Assembly: GCF_000512735.1 (NCBI RefSeq)
Contig: NZ_CP007028.1
Coordinates: 310,001-374,000 of the forward strand
Reading direction: 5' to 3'
DNA length: 64,000 bases
DNA from: Thermocrinis ruber
Lineage (GTDB): Bacteria > Aquificota > Aquificia > Aquificales > Aquificaceae
A program made the position numbers and the translations under genes. The notes below the pieces were generated by a model, which made no database searches, had not been told where the DNA came from, and saw only the letters and a program-made list of their open reading frames with translations. The stretch's first letter is position 1, and every line of letters begins with the position of its first letter. Shown here piece by piece: positions 34,232 through 47,492 of the stretch.

Positions 34232-34232
<1 letters not shown>
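33900..34232 (+). CDS. yajC: Preprotein translocase accessory subunit YajC
   Basis: 110 residues with one N-terminal transmembrane helix (LLFQLFFILFLFALFYFLLIRPQQKARKKHQ) and the conserved KKGDRVVTSSGIIGTVVEV cytosolic domain. YajC associates with SecDF and the SecYEG channel. The first ~20 residues (FAFAQSSAPHGSSPW) are periplasmic. secD/secF do not follow, which is the usual order; the acyl-ACP synthetase gene does, with 1-bp overlap. Confidence 0.92.
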
Positions 34233-38284
<4,052 letters not shown>

Positions 38285-38303
38285 CTTGACCTCCTTAAAA
38301 GTA

Positions 38304-40574
38304 TTATTTTATCACCACTTTAACGATCTTACCGTCCCACCTCTTTTGGGCCTTGTTTAAGGGCAACTCTTCCTCCCTAACTCTATCATAGAAAACGCTA
38401 CCCTCTTGAGTTATCAACATAAGGTCTAAGAACTGCCCTTCCCCTAAGGGCAAGATATCCACAAGTCTCTCCCTGGTGAGAATAGATAAACCCTTGCTAC
38501 CCCTTGATTTTCTTGGTACATACTCAGAAACCATTTTTTGCACCGTTCCCTTTTCCGTTATTATCAACAGGAACTTTTCCCCTCTTATAACCCTCATGCC
38601 CACCACCTTGTCCCCTCTGTCTAACTTTATGCCTACCACCCCCTTGGAGCCGATGGTGGCGGGTGAGATCTCTGCCACAGGGAACCTTAGGATTTTACCC
38701 ATCTTGGTAAAGATCAGGAGGTCTCCTTCCTCCGGAGACTGCAGGACCTTTACCACATCCCCTTGATCTTCTGTTAGCTTGATGATGTTAGTTCCCTGGG
38801 CTTTGTATTCAAAATCCACCAAGGGTATCTTTTTCACATAACCCTCTGAGGTTGCCAAAAGCAGTCTGTCCGCTGCCTGAGACCTAACAAAGGCACCCAC
38901 AAGGCGTTCTTCGGGTTCCTTAAAGGATACCTTGCTCCCCTGAAGGGCTTGAAGCCCAGCCACCCAATAGACTCTTCCCCTGTTTGAAACCATAAATAGC
39001 CCATCATCAAAGGGCACATCCAGAATATTGACCACCTCTCCCTCTTCTATCTCCGTTAAAGGCATCACCTTGCCGTCAGAAAAAACAACCACCGTTATAC
39101 TGCCCGTTCTTTGCTCACCCCCAACACCTTCCACGAAGGTTCTTCTAACCGCAGGAAAGCTCTCAGATAGATTGGACATTTCCTCTATAAAGACCTTGAT
39201 CTTCTCCTCTTCGCTTTCCACCAACCTTGTGTAGTACTCTATCTTCTCTAAAAGTTCTTTTTCTTCCTCCTCAAGCTTTTGCCTTTCCAAAGAAGTCAGT
39301 CTTTGGAGCCTCAGGTCCAAAACTGCGTTCGCCTGAGCTTCTGTCAAAGAGTACTTTTTAATGAGTTTTTCCTTTGCCTCCTGTGTATCCTTGGAGCTTT
39401 TGATATCTTGGATCACCTGGTCCAAGTGGGCAAGGGCTATTAAAAGTCCCTTCACTATATGAAGCCTTTCCTCAGCCTTTTTGAGATAGTACTTGGACCT
39501 TCTGTGAATGACTTCCAGGCGGTGGCGGAAGAATTCGTAGAGCAATGTCTTTATGCCAACCTGCTTTGGTTCTCCGTTTATTAGAACTACAAAGTTTATT
39601 GGAAAGTTCTTCCGTAGTTGTGTGTATTTGTAGAGCTTTTCCAAAACCTTTGAACCGTCCGCATCTCTCTTTAGCTCCACCACGATCCTTAGTCCCTCTT
39701 TGTCCGACTCATCCCTTATGTCCGAAATCTCCTTCAGTTTTCCCTCCCGGACAAGCTCCGCCATCCTCTTTATAAGTTCCGCTTTATTGACCTGATAGGG
39801 AATTTCCGTTATGACGATCTGCTCTCTGCCACCGGAGAGTTTTTCCACGTGCGCCTTTGCCCTTATTCTAACTTGACCCCTGCCCTTTTCGTAGAACTCT
39901 ATAAGCTCATCGTAATTTTCCACCACACCCCCTGTAGGAAAGTCCGGTCCTTTTATGTATCTCATTATCTCCTTTGTATCTATATCTGGATTTTTGGCGA
40001 GCTCTATCAGGGCAGTGCAGACTTCCTTGAGATTATGAGGAGGTATAGAGGTGGCAAGCCCTACCGCTATGCCCGAGGCACCGTTGCACAGAAGGTTAGG
40101 AAACTTGGAGGGAAGAACCGTAGGCTCAAGGGTAGAACCGTCAAAGTTGGGAACAAAATCCACCGTGTCCTTGTCTATGTCTTCCAACATAAGGACCGCA
40201 TACTTAGAGAGCTTTGCTTCTGTGTATCTCATAGCGGCGGGAGGGTCTCCGTCTATAGAGCCAAAGTTCCCCTGCCCAATAATGAGCGGGTAGTTCATCA
40301 CAAAGTCCTGAGCCATTCTAACTAGGGTCTCATAAACTGCTTGATCTCCGTGAGGATGGAAATGTCCAAGAACTGCACCCACTATCCTTGCACTTTTCAC
40401 AAAGCCCTTGTCGGGCGTGAGCCCCATATCGTGCATAGCGTAGAGTATTCTTCTCTGAACAGGCTTTAGCCCATCCCTAACATCAGGAATAGCCCTCCCC
40501 ACAATAACAGACATTGCGTAGTCTATGTAGGACTGCTTGACCTCTTCCTCTATGGGAACCTCTAAGATTTCCAC
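38304..40574 (-). CDS. gyrA: DNA gyrase subunit A (GyrA/ParC family)
   Basis: A 756-residue type IIA topoisomerase A subunit. Catalytic Tyr is Y117 in [14 protein letters not shown]. The C-terminal beta-pinwheel carries a degenerate GyrA box (KSRGSKGL for QRRGGKG), so wrapping may be modified. At the quinolone-contact position (E. coli Ser83) there is Gln78 in [10 protein letters not shown], and Asp87 is Glu82. GTG start with TATAAT (40588 down to 40583) 8 nt upstream and no Shine-Dalgarno sequence. gyrB is elsewhere. ParC cannot be fully excluded, but many Aquificae have a single enzyme. Confidence 0.9.
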   Translation of the reverse strand: MEILEVPIEEEVKQSYIDYAMSVIVGRAIPDVRDGLKPVQRRILYAMHDMGLTPDKGFVKSARIVGAVLGHFHPHGDQAVYETLVRMAQDFVMNYPLIIGQGNFGSIDGDPPAAMRYTEAKLSKYAVLMLEDIDKDTVDFVPNFDGSTLEPTVLPSKFPNLLCNGASGIAVGLATSIPPHNLKEVCTALIELAKNPDIDTKEIMRYIKGPDFPTGGVVENYDELIEFYEKGRGQVRIRAKAHVEKLSGGREQIVITEIPYQVNKAELIKRMAELVREGKLKEISDIRDESDKEGLRIVVELKRDADGSKVLEKLYKYTQLRKNFPINFVVLINGEPKQVGIKTLLYEFFRHRLEVIHRRSKYYLKKAEERLHIVKGLLIALAHLDQVIQDIKSSKDTQEAKEKLIKKYSLTEAQANAVLDLRLQRLTSLERQKLEEEEKELLEKIEYYTRLVESEEEKIKVFIEEMSNLSESFPAVRRTFVEGVGGEQRTGSITVVVFSDGKVMPLTEIEEGEVVNILDVPFDDGLFMVSNRGRVYWVAGLQALQGSKVSFKEPEERLVGAFVRSQAADRLLLATSEGYVKKIPLVDFEYKAQGTNIIKLTEDQGDVVKVLQSPEEGDLLIFTKMGKILRFPVAEISPATIGSKGVVGIKLDRGDKVVGMRVIRGEKFLLIITEKGTVQKMVSEYVPRKSRGSKGLSILTRERLVDILPLGEGQFLDLMLITQEGSVFYDRVREEELPLNKAQKRWDGKIVKVVIK

Positions 40575-40676
40575 GAAGTAGTATTATAACCTAAGATGAT
40601 ACCTTACCTTACCACAGTTGACACATAAGAGCTAGAGGCTGGCGAGATGTTTCCAAAAGCAAATTGGCGGGCTGTC

Positions 40677-42068
40677 CTAAGCATGTTTTGAAATATAATC
40701 CAACGCTTCAGCTTCGCTATTTTCAATGGCAATTTCTACTGCTCTCTTGGCTATTTCTAATAATTCCTTTGCCTTTTTTCTTGCTTCGTGCGATTGCTGA
40801 ACTAATGAGGCAATTTCTTGCTGGATAGAGAGGGGGAGGAGAGGGATGATAATATCTCTTAACGATTCTTTAGGAACTGCCGTTAAAATTGTACCCGAAC
40901 ACAATCTCTTTAATTGTAATTGTAGAATAATAGTTTTTGACAAAACTAATAAAACTTCAGGCAGTATATCTAAAGGTCTAAATTGGAAAAAACCTGTGGA
41001 TGCTAAGCATGTATCGTGCTCTCTATCAACTAACGCGACTTTTTCCAACGAACCTTCGACGCTTGAGACGATTACATCTCCTTCTTTCAATAATCTTCTT
41101 GCCCTACTGGGAGCTTCCCCTCCTTTTACTTTATTTACACTATGAATTATTCCGATTGATGAGTCTATATCTGCCAATTCTACATAACAAAAGTCTTCGT
41201 CTGGGTATTTTGTAGGATCAAAATTTGGTTTAATGTTTTCAACATGCTTAAGCAATTTTGAAAAACCGTTTGGATACTCTTTTATTTTCCTAACTACTTC
41301 CTCATACGCAGGCTGGAAATATTCCGCATCTATTCTATGAGCTGAGAATGCATCGGAAAGTTTGGCAGTGTATGTTTTTTCATATTTTGGCTTGAAGTCG
41401 TTAAGTCCGAGCTCTTCTAAAAGCAGAGTTTCGGCTTGGGAGTAGATTGACCGAGAAAACTGTTGAAGTTCATAAACTTGCCATACGATATTTTCAATTT
41501 CTTTTTGTACATCTTCAGAAAGAACAGGGACTTTTATTTGTAAAATATTCGGAATATTTAGATTTAGTTGCGCTGAGCCTGTTTTCAGCCTAATAGCTTG
41601 AGATAACCCATATTTAGAAGCCAGAAAAATAGCACCGTATGCAGGATTTATTTTATTGAATGAAATTTTAATCGTGTAGGAGCCAAAAGTTGATCCCTGA
41701 AATATTGGAAATACAAAACCGACTGAACCTATATTAGCTCCACTTCTAACTATTAAACAATCTCCTATATTTAATCTGTAGTCATCTGGCGCTTTATTTT
41801 CCTCAATTTTTAATATTTCACCATCAATCCAAAAATATAATAGATTAAGAGCACGGATGAAATTTATTCCTACCTCTTTGTATTCAGGTTCTACATAAAG
41901 ACCATATCGTACATCATTTGTTATTTTTCGTAAGGGCACAGCGTTAGGTAGGCTCTTAATCCACAAATACTCTGGCTTATAATACTCCGCATCAAGTCTT
42001 TTTGCTCCTTCAAGTTCCGATAACTTCACAATGCTAAATACTGCCATCTTTTTCTCTCCAAAAGTCAA
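40677..42068 (-). CDS. hsdS: Type I-like restriction-modification specificity subunit (HsdS)
   Basis: 463 residues with two target-recognition domains, each followed by a conserved helix: first half about 1-200 (SELEGAKRLDAEYYKPEYLWIK ... LSEDVQKEIENIVWQVYELQQFSRSIYSQAETLLLEELG) and second half about 225-450 (SDAFSAHRIDAEYFQPAYEEV ... LPLSIQQEIASLVQQSHEARKKAKELLEIAKRAVE). It chooses the DNA sequence to be methylated and cut. It overlaps the methylase gene by 35 bp and is AT-rich. Confidence 0.9.
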   Translation of the reverse strand: MTFGEKKMAVFSIVKLSELEGAKRLDAEYYKPEYLWIKSLPNAVPLRKITNDVRYGLYVEPEYKEVGINFIRALNLLYFWIDGEILKIEENKAPDDYRLNIGDCLIVRSGANIGSVGFVFPIFQGSTFGSYTIKISFNKINPAYGAIFLASKYGLSQAIRLKTGSAQLNLNIPNILQIKVPVLSEDVQKEIENIVWQVYELQQFSRSIYSQAETLLLEELGLNDFKPKYEKTYTAKLSDAFSAHRIDAEYFQPAYEEVVRKIKEYPNGFSKLLKHVENIKPNFDPTKYPDEDFCYVELADIDSSIGIIHSVNKVKGGEAPSRARRLLKEGDVIVSSVEGSLEKVALVDREHDTCLASTGFFQFRPLDILPEVLLVLSKTIILQLQLKRLCSGTILTAVPKESLRDIIIPLLPLSIQQEIASLVQQSHEARKKAKELLEIAKRAVEIAIENSEAEALDYISKHA

Positions 42069-44514
42069 AATGATTATCTCCTTTTGCTAACTGTTCTTTG
42101 GCAAATTTAATGAATGCCTCCGCTATTTCATCTAAATCATGGTCAATAACAGGGTGTCCGTGCTCATCCAAAACAAAAGAACCGTCAGGATTTTTCTTGT
42201 ATCTATACTCTCCGCTTTCATCCTTTATTGGCTTTTCATTAACAGCAAAGAATATAGGGTAGTCCAGTTCTTTCATTACTTTTCCGTCAAGCCAGTATTT
42301 TTTGAAAGCTTCTGTAATCCTTTCATCATTTAAAACTAAACTTATTTGTCCTGCTAAAGTTCTTTGAGAGATCTCTTTTATAAGCTTGTCTATCTTTTTT
42401 TGTAATGCTTTAATTTCCTTTTTCAGTTCTGCCTTCCTTCCTGCCTTTGCGCTTCGTAGTTCCTCCTCTTTTTCTCTCAACACTTCTTCTAATTCGGATT
42501 TCTCCTGAATTAAGACTGCAAGGGGTTTCTTTCCTCTGTTTTTTTCTTCTGTAGCGTCTGTTTCTTCAACCTCGGTTTCTTCTGTAGGCAATTCCCCGAT
42601 TTCTTCTCTATTTTCAAAATAGGTTTCCAGAAAAGATCTTAATTCTTCTGGTATTTCTTCTTCATCTACCGGACTATCCCAGCTTAAATTTTGATATTTT
42701 TCTTTCAGGTTTTCCAAGAATTCTTCCCATTCGCCTTCATATTTAAGCCTTATTTGTTGAATTTTTTGTTTTTCTTCTTCGGTATATTTACGCAAGAACA
42801 AAACGCTTGTTTTTGTTCCTGTGTGAGGTTTGAAAGTGTTGACGTGCAAGCCTACGACTGCTAAAATTCGTGCCTCCTCAATAATAAATCTACGGATATA
42901 TTCAGCGCTTGTATTATTCAACAATCCCTGAGGCAAAACAATAGCCATTCTTCCGCCGGGTTTTAGAAATTGTAAAGAACGCTCCAAGAAAAGAATATGC
43001 CTACCAATTTTATCTACCAATTTGCCATTTTTCTCTGCGAGTTTGTAAAGTCTTAGTATATCTCTTTCTTTTACCGTGCCTGCAAAGGGTGGGTTTGTCA
43101 TCAAGACATCAAAATCAAAGAATAAAAATTTCTCTTGATTTTCTCTATCTTTTACGGAATCACTAGGGAACCTTAGGAGCCTACCTCTTAGACCAGATTT
43201 TGTTTCATCACTCCATGTGTGAGGTGCTAACGAATTGTCTTTGTAAACATGCGATTTACCATCTCCAACTATTAGGTTAATTGCCTTAGCTATTTTTACT
43301 GCTTTTTCGTTAAAATCAATTCCATAAATTTTATTTTGGGCAAAATTCCTTGCATTTTCAGGCAAAGGTTTTCCGCTAATTATTCCCCCAGCAACCCACA
43401 TCACAGCATGTAAAAGGAACCCCCCAGAGCCACAAGCAGGATCAATAACGAACTCATTGGCTTTAGGATTGAGCATTTTAACAACCATATCTATTACGGG
43501 ACGGGGAGTAAAAAACTGTCCCTCTTTCTTCTTGGAAACCTGAGGTATTAAATACTCAAAGGCCTCATCAATAATTTGTAAATTGGAATTAAATAGCTTT
43601 ATCTTTTCTAAGAAAGAAACGCAGACTTTCAAATGATTGTCTCTCAATTTAATTCTATCTGTAGGTTCAAAAATCCCAGGCCATTCTCTCTTTGCTCCTT
43701 CTAATAAATTTGTTATCGCCCTTTTTACTTCTGCTGGACTTCTATCTCCAACAAAAAATTCCAATTTATACGAGGGGTCATTAAGCCCTGTCCATTCGTC
43801 ATAAAGCTTAGCGTAAATCAGTTTGAATACTTCTTCAAAAACATCAACCCCAGCATTACCTAAAACAAGTTCCTCTAAATCAAGTAATATTTTTTTCAAT
43901 GTCGTCTTACCTTGTTTTAATTCATCGTGCTCTTCAAGCCATTTAATCGTCCATCTTTGCGCTAAGATATCTCTCAAACTTTGACCGTATGAAGGTATTT
44001 CTGGAATTTCTACAAATATATTTGGCTCCTCCTTATATAGCCGTATGATTTCATTTCCATTAGACCACACACCAATTGGGGATCCTTGCGCATTACAATA
44101 ACTCTTTAATTGTTCTAATCCATCTCTCCTGTTTGGTCTTTTTACTTCAAAAATTATGTAAGGATGCTCTAAATCTTCATGAAGAACTACAATATCTGCA
44201 AACCTTGGTTCAGCAGAAGAACCAAAATATACAGGACTTTCTACACGTATTCTATCTCTTGGATAATTGTATCTATTCATTAATCTATATATCCAAAGTT
44301 GTCTTACAATTTCCTCGGGTTTGGCAATTTTATCTCTGCCCGTGATCTGACACCTAATATAAAGTCTCCCATCTTGTTCAGTAATAAGATTTTCTATAGC
44401 GTTAATTTCTTCATCGGTAAAAATAGACAACCCATGCTTCACTTCTCGTGCAGAGAAAATCCGAGATAGGAAAGATTTACCCTGTATCCCTTGCCATCTT
44501 TGATAGTTCGTCAT
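42034..44514 (-). CDS. Restriction nuclease-N6-adenine methylase fusion
   Basis: About 826 residues from ATG 44514. Residues 30-200 are an HSDR_N_2-type PD-(D/E)xK nuclease: D107 in PRFADIVV and E123-x-K125 in IIFEVKRPNRR. The middle is an HsdM-type methylase with DPACGSGGFLLHA (SAM) and NPPFAG (catalytic). The C-terminal part has a charged coiled coil (EKSELEEVLREKEEELRSAK). No helicase/translocase follows, so cleavage should resemble BcgI-type two-subunit enzymes. Start chosen because TATAAT is 7 nt before it; a 13-residue extension is possible. Confidence 0.8.
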   Translation of the reverse strand: MTNYQRWQGIQGKSFLSRIFSAREVKHGLSIFTDEEINAIENLITEQDGRLYIRCQITGRDKIAKPEEIVRQLWIYRLMNRYNYPRDRIRVESPVYFGSSAEPRFADIVVLHEDLEHPYIIFEVKRPNRRDGLEQLKSYCNAQGSPIGVWSNGNEIIRLYKEEPNIFVEIPEIPSYGQSLRDILAQRWTIKWLEEHDELKQGKTTLKKILLDLEELVLGNAGVDVFEEVFKLIYAKLYDEWTGLNDPSYKLEFFVGDRSPAEVKRAITNLLEGAKREWPGIFEPTDRIKLRDNHLKVCVSFLEKIKLFNSNLQIIDEAFEYLIPQVSKKKEGQFFTPRPVIDMVVKMLNPKANEFVIDPACGSGGFLLHAVMWVAGGIISGKPLPENARNFAQNKIYGIDFNEKAVKIAKAINLIVGDGKSHVYKDNSLAPHTWSDETKSGLRGRLLRFPSDSVKDRENQEKFLFFDFDVLMTNPPFAGTVKERDILRLYKLAEKNGKLVDKIGRHILFLERSLQFLKPGGRMAIVLPQGLLNNTSAEYIRRFIIEEARILAVVGLHVNTFKPHTGTKTSVLFLRKYTEEEKQKIQQIRLKYEGEWEEFLENLKEKYQNLSWDSPVDEEEIPEELRSFLETYFENREEIGELPTEETEVEETDATEEKNRGKKPLAVLIQEKSELEEVLREKEEELRSAKAGRKAELKKEIKALQKKIDKLIKEISQRTLAGQISLVLNDERITEAFKKYWLDGKVMKELDYPIFFAVNEKPIKDESGEYRYKKNPDGSFVLDEHGHPVIDHDLDEIAEAFIKFAKEQLAKGDNHFDFWREKDGSI

Positions 44515-44553
44515 AGTAACTATTATACACCTCGGGTGAGGAATTAGTTCCAT

Positions 44554-44746
44554 ATACGACTTTTCCTAAAAAAGCTGTAGCCCACAACATGGGCATAAAG
44601 GGAGGCAAGTAAGGTAATCCCTTCCCTTCACCACCTGCCTTATACTCTTACATACTCACAACCTCTGTAAACGATCACAAAGGGTTGTCTTATCCTACAA
44701 TTTAAAATGTGAGGTAAGACAGAGGAAAGGTTTATATTTAAAACCT
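44554..44746. other. Intergenic region between RM genes and DUF29
   Basis: 193 bp. It contains an imperfect inverted repeat of 13-bp arms, GTCTTATCCTACA (44687-44699) and TGTGAGGTAAGAC (44708-44720), 10 of 13 pairs matching, and the first copy of AGGTTTATATTTAAA (44728-44742), repeated after the DUF29 gene. No gene seen. Confidence 0.4.
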
Positions 44747-45262
44747 ATGGAACAAACGACCCAAAGCTTAAAAGAGCTATACGAAAAGGATTTTTATCTG
44801 TGGGTAATGGAGAACCTCAAGCTTCTCAAAAACAAAGAGTATGACCTTGTGGATTGGGAGAACCTGTTGGAGGAAATAGAGGATATGGGGCAAAGACATT
44901 ATGATGCTATGGTTAGCTATATGGCGGTAATTATGGAGCATCTGTATAAGTGGGAGAATTTTAGGTATAGTCAGGATATGGGACACGATTGGATAGAAAC
45001 TATTTATACTCACAGGAGAAAGGTAGCAAGAATTTTTAGAAAACACCCATCCTTGAGAGTAAAGGCTCAGGGGAAAGAGGTCCTACAAGAAGCATGGGAA
45101 GAGGGAGTTCATGCGTTAATAGATTGGTTTAAGCTTCCACGAAACAAAGCGTTGGTTCAGTTCTATTTCAAAGGAAGAATTCCAACAGAAAGAGATTTTC
45201 CACAAGAATGTCCTTATAGCCTTGAACAAATCATGGAGTACGAACCATGGCTTGAAAAGTGA
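44747..45262 (+). CDS. DUF29 family protein
   Basis: 171 residues with the DUF29 pattern: LYEKDFYLWVMENLKLLKNKEYDLVDWENLLEEIEDMGQRHYDAMVSYMAVIMEHLYKWEN, then HDWIETIYTHRRKVARIFRKHPSLR and the C-terminal CPYSLEQIMEYEPW. The family is widespread in cyanobacteria and thermophiles, multi-copy and of unknown function. The gene is flanked by 15-bp direct repeats (44728-44742 and 45262-45276), which may mean it moved as a cassette. Confidence 0.85.
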   Translation: MEQTTQSLKELYEKDFYLWVMENLKLLKNKEYDLVDWENLLEEIEDMGQRHYDAMVSYMAVIMEHLYKWENFRYSQDMGHDWIETIYTHRRKVARIFRKHPSLRVKAQGKEVLQEAWEEGVHALIDWFKLPRNKALVQFYFKGRIPTERDFPQECPYSLEQIMEYEPWLEK

Positions 45263-45448
45263 GGTTTATATTTAAACCCATACGTCGGGTGAGAAATTAC
45301 CCCCATATTTGAGACTTCCAAACTATCCACTAAACGCGTACATGCAAACTTAAAAATCTACCACATAAAACGACACAGCTTCCATTTCAAAACTTTACAC
45401 CTACTCTATCTTGTATAACTGTAAATCCCATTTAAGGAGGTGAAAACC
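45263..45448. other. Intergenic leader of the small membrane protein gene
   Basis: 186 bp, AT-rich. It holds the second AGGTTTATATTTAAA repeat, a segment at 45285-45309 similar to 44532-44556 (20 of 25 positions), and TATAAC at 45414-45419 as a possible -10. No other gene seen. Confidence 0.35.
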
Positions 45449-45565
45449 ATGATGCTACCAGAGCCCTTTAGGTTTCTAAGGATAGGCTGGTGGATAGTTC
45501 ATATAATTGGCATTAGCCTTGTGTTCTACCTTGGACATAAGTTCGGCGGTGCAATATTTGGTTAA
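45449..45565 (+). CDS. Small single-span membrane protein, 38 residues
   Basis: An open reading frame of 38 codons starting ATG ATG, with an ideal AAGGAGGTG Shine-Dalgarno 8 nt upstream. Product: MLPEPFRFLRIGWW at the N-terminus, then a hydrophobic helix IVHIIGISLVFYLGHKFGGAIFG. One transmembrane span with a basic N-terminal side. It is followed by a strong intrinsic terminator, so it is a single-gene unit. I do not recognise it. Size and layout recall small accessory subunits of respiratory enzymes or transporters, but nothing in the sequence proves that. Confidence 0.75.
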   Translation: MMLPEPFRFLRIGWWIVHIIGISLVFYLGHKFGGAIFG

Positions 45566-45584
45566 AGATGCCAAAGCTTACCCT

Positions 45585-45617
45585 CCCTCCCAGTGGGAGG
45601 GCTGTTTTATATTTTTC
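45585..45617 (+). terminator. Intrinsic terminator after the 38-residue protein gene
   Basis: Perfect 7-bp stem CCCTCCC (45585-45591) and GGGAGGG (45595-45601) around a 3-nt loop, followed by CTGTTTTATATTTTT. Confidence 0.85.
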
Positions 45618-45684
45618 TAAGATACAAACTTGTGGTGATGGGTTGGGTGGGTATAAGTCCATAATTTAAACGGAGGACAGGTTC

Positions 45685-46422
45685 ATGAAAGCTTTTATAG
45701 TAGAAGACGAGCCGATAGCGAGGGAGAGACTAAAGAGATTGTTAAAAGAGATCGGTGGCATTGACATAATCGGAGAAGCAGACAGCAAAGAAAAAGCCCT
45801 ATCAGAGATAAAAGATAAAGAAATTGATGTGCTGTTTTTGGACATTAAACTTCCGGATGGTACAGGCTTAGAAATTGCAAAAGAAGTGATAGAAACGATG
45901 GAAGAGCCACCATACATAATCTTCACAACCGCTTACGGAGAGTTTGCGCTGGAAGCTTTCAAAGTAAATGCAATAGACTACCTTTTAAAGCCCTTCACAA
46001 AAGAGGACGTAGAAAAGGCGCTAAGCAAAATAAAAAGCACAAAAAGTAAAATATCAAACCTCGCAAAGATAGCAACCATTACCACCGGCACAGACATACT
46101 CATACCCGTAAAGCATCTTAGCAAAGTGGTTCTTTTAAAACCAGATGATATTTACTACATAAAAGCTGAACTTTCTGAGACGGTCATAAAGACAAAGGAT
46201 AGGGAATATTTCTCCAGCAGGAAGCTTTATGAATTTGAGGAACTCTTAAAAAACAGAGGATTTTTCAGAGTTCACAGAAGCTATTTAGTAAACCTCGCAA
46301 AAATAAAAGAGATGAGGTCAGTAGAGCAGAGCAAATTTCTAATCACCTTCCAAGATATTTCAGACACCATAAAAACAAGCAGGGACGGTGCAAAACATTT
46401 AAGGGAATACCTAAACATTTGA
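45685..46422 (+). CDS. LytTR-family response regulator
   Basis: 245 residues. Receiver domain 1-115 with EDEPIARERLKRLL, phospho-Asp in VLFLDIKLPDGTG and the Lys in YLLKPFTKED. C-terminal LytTR DNA-binding domain with IPVKHLSKVVLLKPDDIYYIKAE, YFSSRKLYEFEELL and GFFRVHRSYLVNLAKIKEM. Such regulators bind pairs of direct repeats. The matching LytS-type kinase is three genes on (48943-49935), so they should form one system controlling this cluster. AT-rich codon use compared with flanking housekeeping genes. Confidence 0.92.
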   Translation: MKAFIVEDEPIARERLKRLLKEIGGIDIIGEADSKEKALSEIKDKEIDVLFLDIKLPDGTGLEIAKEVIETMEEPPYIIFTTAYGEFALEAFKVNAIDYLLKPFTKEDVEKALSKIKSTKSKISNLAKIATITTGTDILIPVKHLSKVVLLKPDDIYYIKAELSETVIKTKDREYFSSRKLYEFEELLKNRGFFRVHRSYLVNLAKIKEMRSVEQSKFLITFQDISDTIKTSRDGAKHLREYLNI

Positions 46423-46432
46423 ACGTATAGGG

Positions 46433-47368
46433 ATGGTTCAATACAAACCCAGAATCGTCATAAGCAGGTGTCTAAACATAGCACCCGTTAGATACAACGG
46501 CGGAATTATTAACGATGAATTCAGCAAAAAACTCCTTGACTATGTTGAATACATAGCAGTATGCCCGGAAGTGGATATAGGAATGCCCGTTCCAAGACCA
46601 ACCGTTTTGCTTTACAAAAAAGGCGATCAAATAAGAATGATAGAGCCCAATAGCAAGAAGGATTACACGGACGAAATGCTAAAATTTTCAGAAACTTTTC
46701 TAAAGTCCCTCGGAGAAGTTGACGGCTTTTTACTAAAGGCAAAATCTCCAAGCTGTGGAGTAAAGGACACTAAACTTTATCAGGAGAACCTAAAAGGTCT
46801 GATAAATGCAAGAAGTAGCGGTCTGTTTGCCCAAAGGGCAATGGAATACTATCCGTATTTGCCCATTGAAGATGAAGGAAGATTAAACGATTATTGGATA
46901 AGAAGGGACTTTTTGACAAAGATTTTCTCACACGCAAGGTTCAGATATCTGAAAAACAACTACAAAGATATTAACGACTTACTAAAATTCCACCAAGAAC
47001 ACAAGTATTTACTCATGCTTTATGACCCACACACCCTAAAGCAGATGGGAAACCTTCTTGCCAACTGGAAAAAGTATGGGTTGGATGAAACTATGAAACG
47101 CTATGCAAACCTATTCCACAGAGCTTTGAGTAAGAAATCAGACATAAACAAGCATTCCAACGTCCTTCAGCACATCTACGGACACCTTTCAGAAAAAATT
47201 TCCGACTCAGAAAAAAGACATTTACTTAAGATGCTTGATAGACTGAGAAAGGGCAAGCTTCAACTTGAAACCCTCCTTGAATACATCAAAGGCTTTATAT
47301 ACAGGTTTAACGATAAATATTTACAATCCCAGATTTATCTTAGTCCTTTCCCGGAGGAGTTGATTTAG
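46433..47368 (+). CDS. YbgA-type protein: DUF523 fused to DUF1722
   Basis: 311 residues. N-terminal DUF523 (RIVISRCLNIAPVRYNGGIINDEF, CPEVDIGMPVPRP, AKSPSCGVKDTKLY with conserved Cys residues) and C-terminal DUF1722 (KYLLMLYDPHTLKQMGNLLANWKKY ... NVLQHIYGHLSEKIS ... LDRLRKGKLQLETLLEYIKGFIYRF). In many bacteria this fusion sits next to photolyase genes and is thought to be linked to light or DNA-damage responses; its biochemical role is unknown. A photolyase lies in this same cluster at 50.6 kb. Confidence 0.88.
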   Translation: MVQYKPRIVISRCLNIAPVRYNGGIINDEFSKKLLDYVEYIAVCPEVDIGMPVPRPTVLLYKKGDQIRMIEPNSKKDYTDEMLKFSETFLKSLGEVDGFLLKAKSPSCGVKDTKLYQENLKGLINARSSGLFAQRAMEYYPYLPIEDEGRLNDYWIRRDFLTKIFSHARFRYLKNNYKDINDLLKFHQEHKYLLMLYDPHTLKQMGNLLANWKKYGLDETMKRYANLFHRALSKKSDINKHSNVLQHIYGHLSEKISDSEKRHLLKMLDRLRKGKLQLETLLEYIKGFIYRFNDKYLQSQIYLSPFPEELI

Positions 47369-47419
47369 ACTTAATCCCTAAATTTCAAAATCTAACCGCA
47401 TAATGAAATAACCAGTCTT

Positions 47420-47440
47420 CAAACTTTCAATGAAGGTTTG
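47420..47440. promoter_or_regulatory. 21-bp palindrome upstream of the CrtI-like gene
   Basis: Arms CAAACTTTCA and TGAAGGTTTG around a central A match at 9 of 10 pairs. It lies 52 bp before the start codon, just upstream of an AT-rich TTTATAAAT, as expected for an operator or activator site. Confidence 0.4.
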
Positions 47441-47492
47441 TATCTTTATAAATAGCAACCCGCAAATGTTCTTTCTAAGCTGAGGATTTCCT

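Noticed and set aside
44530-45310. Possible degenerate CRISPR repeats around the DUF29 gene
   Set aside because: Only two units of each sequence, no regular spacers and no cas genes; no CRISPR array was seen anywhere in the window.
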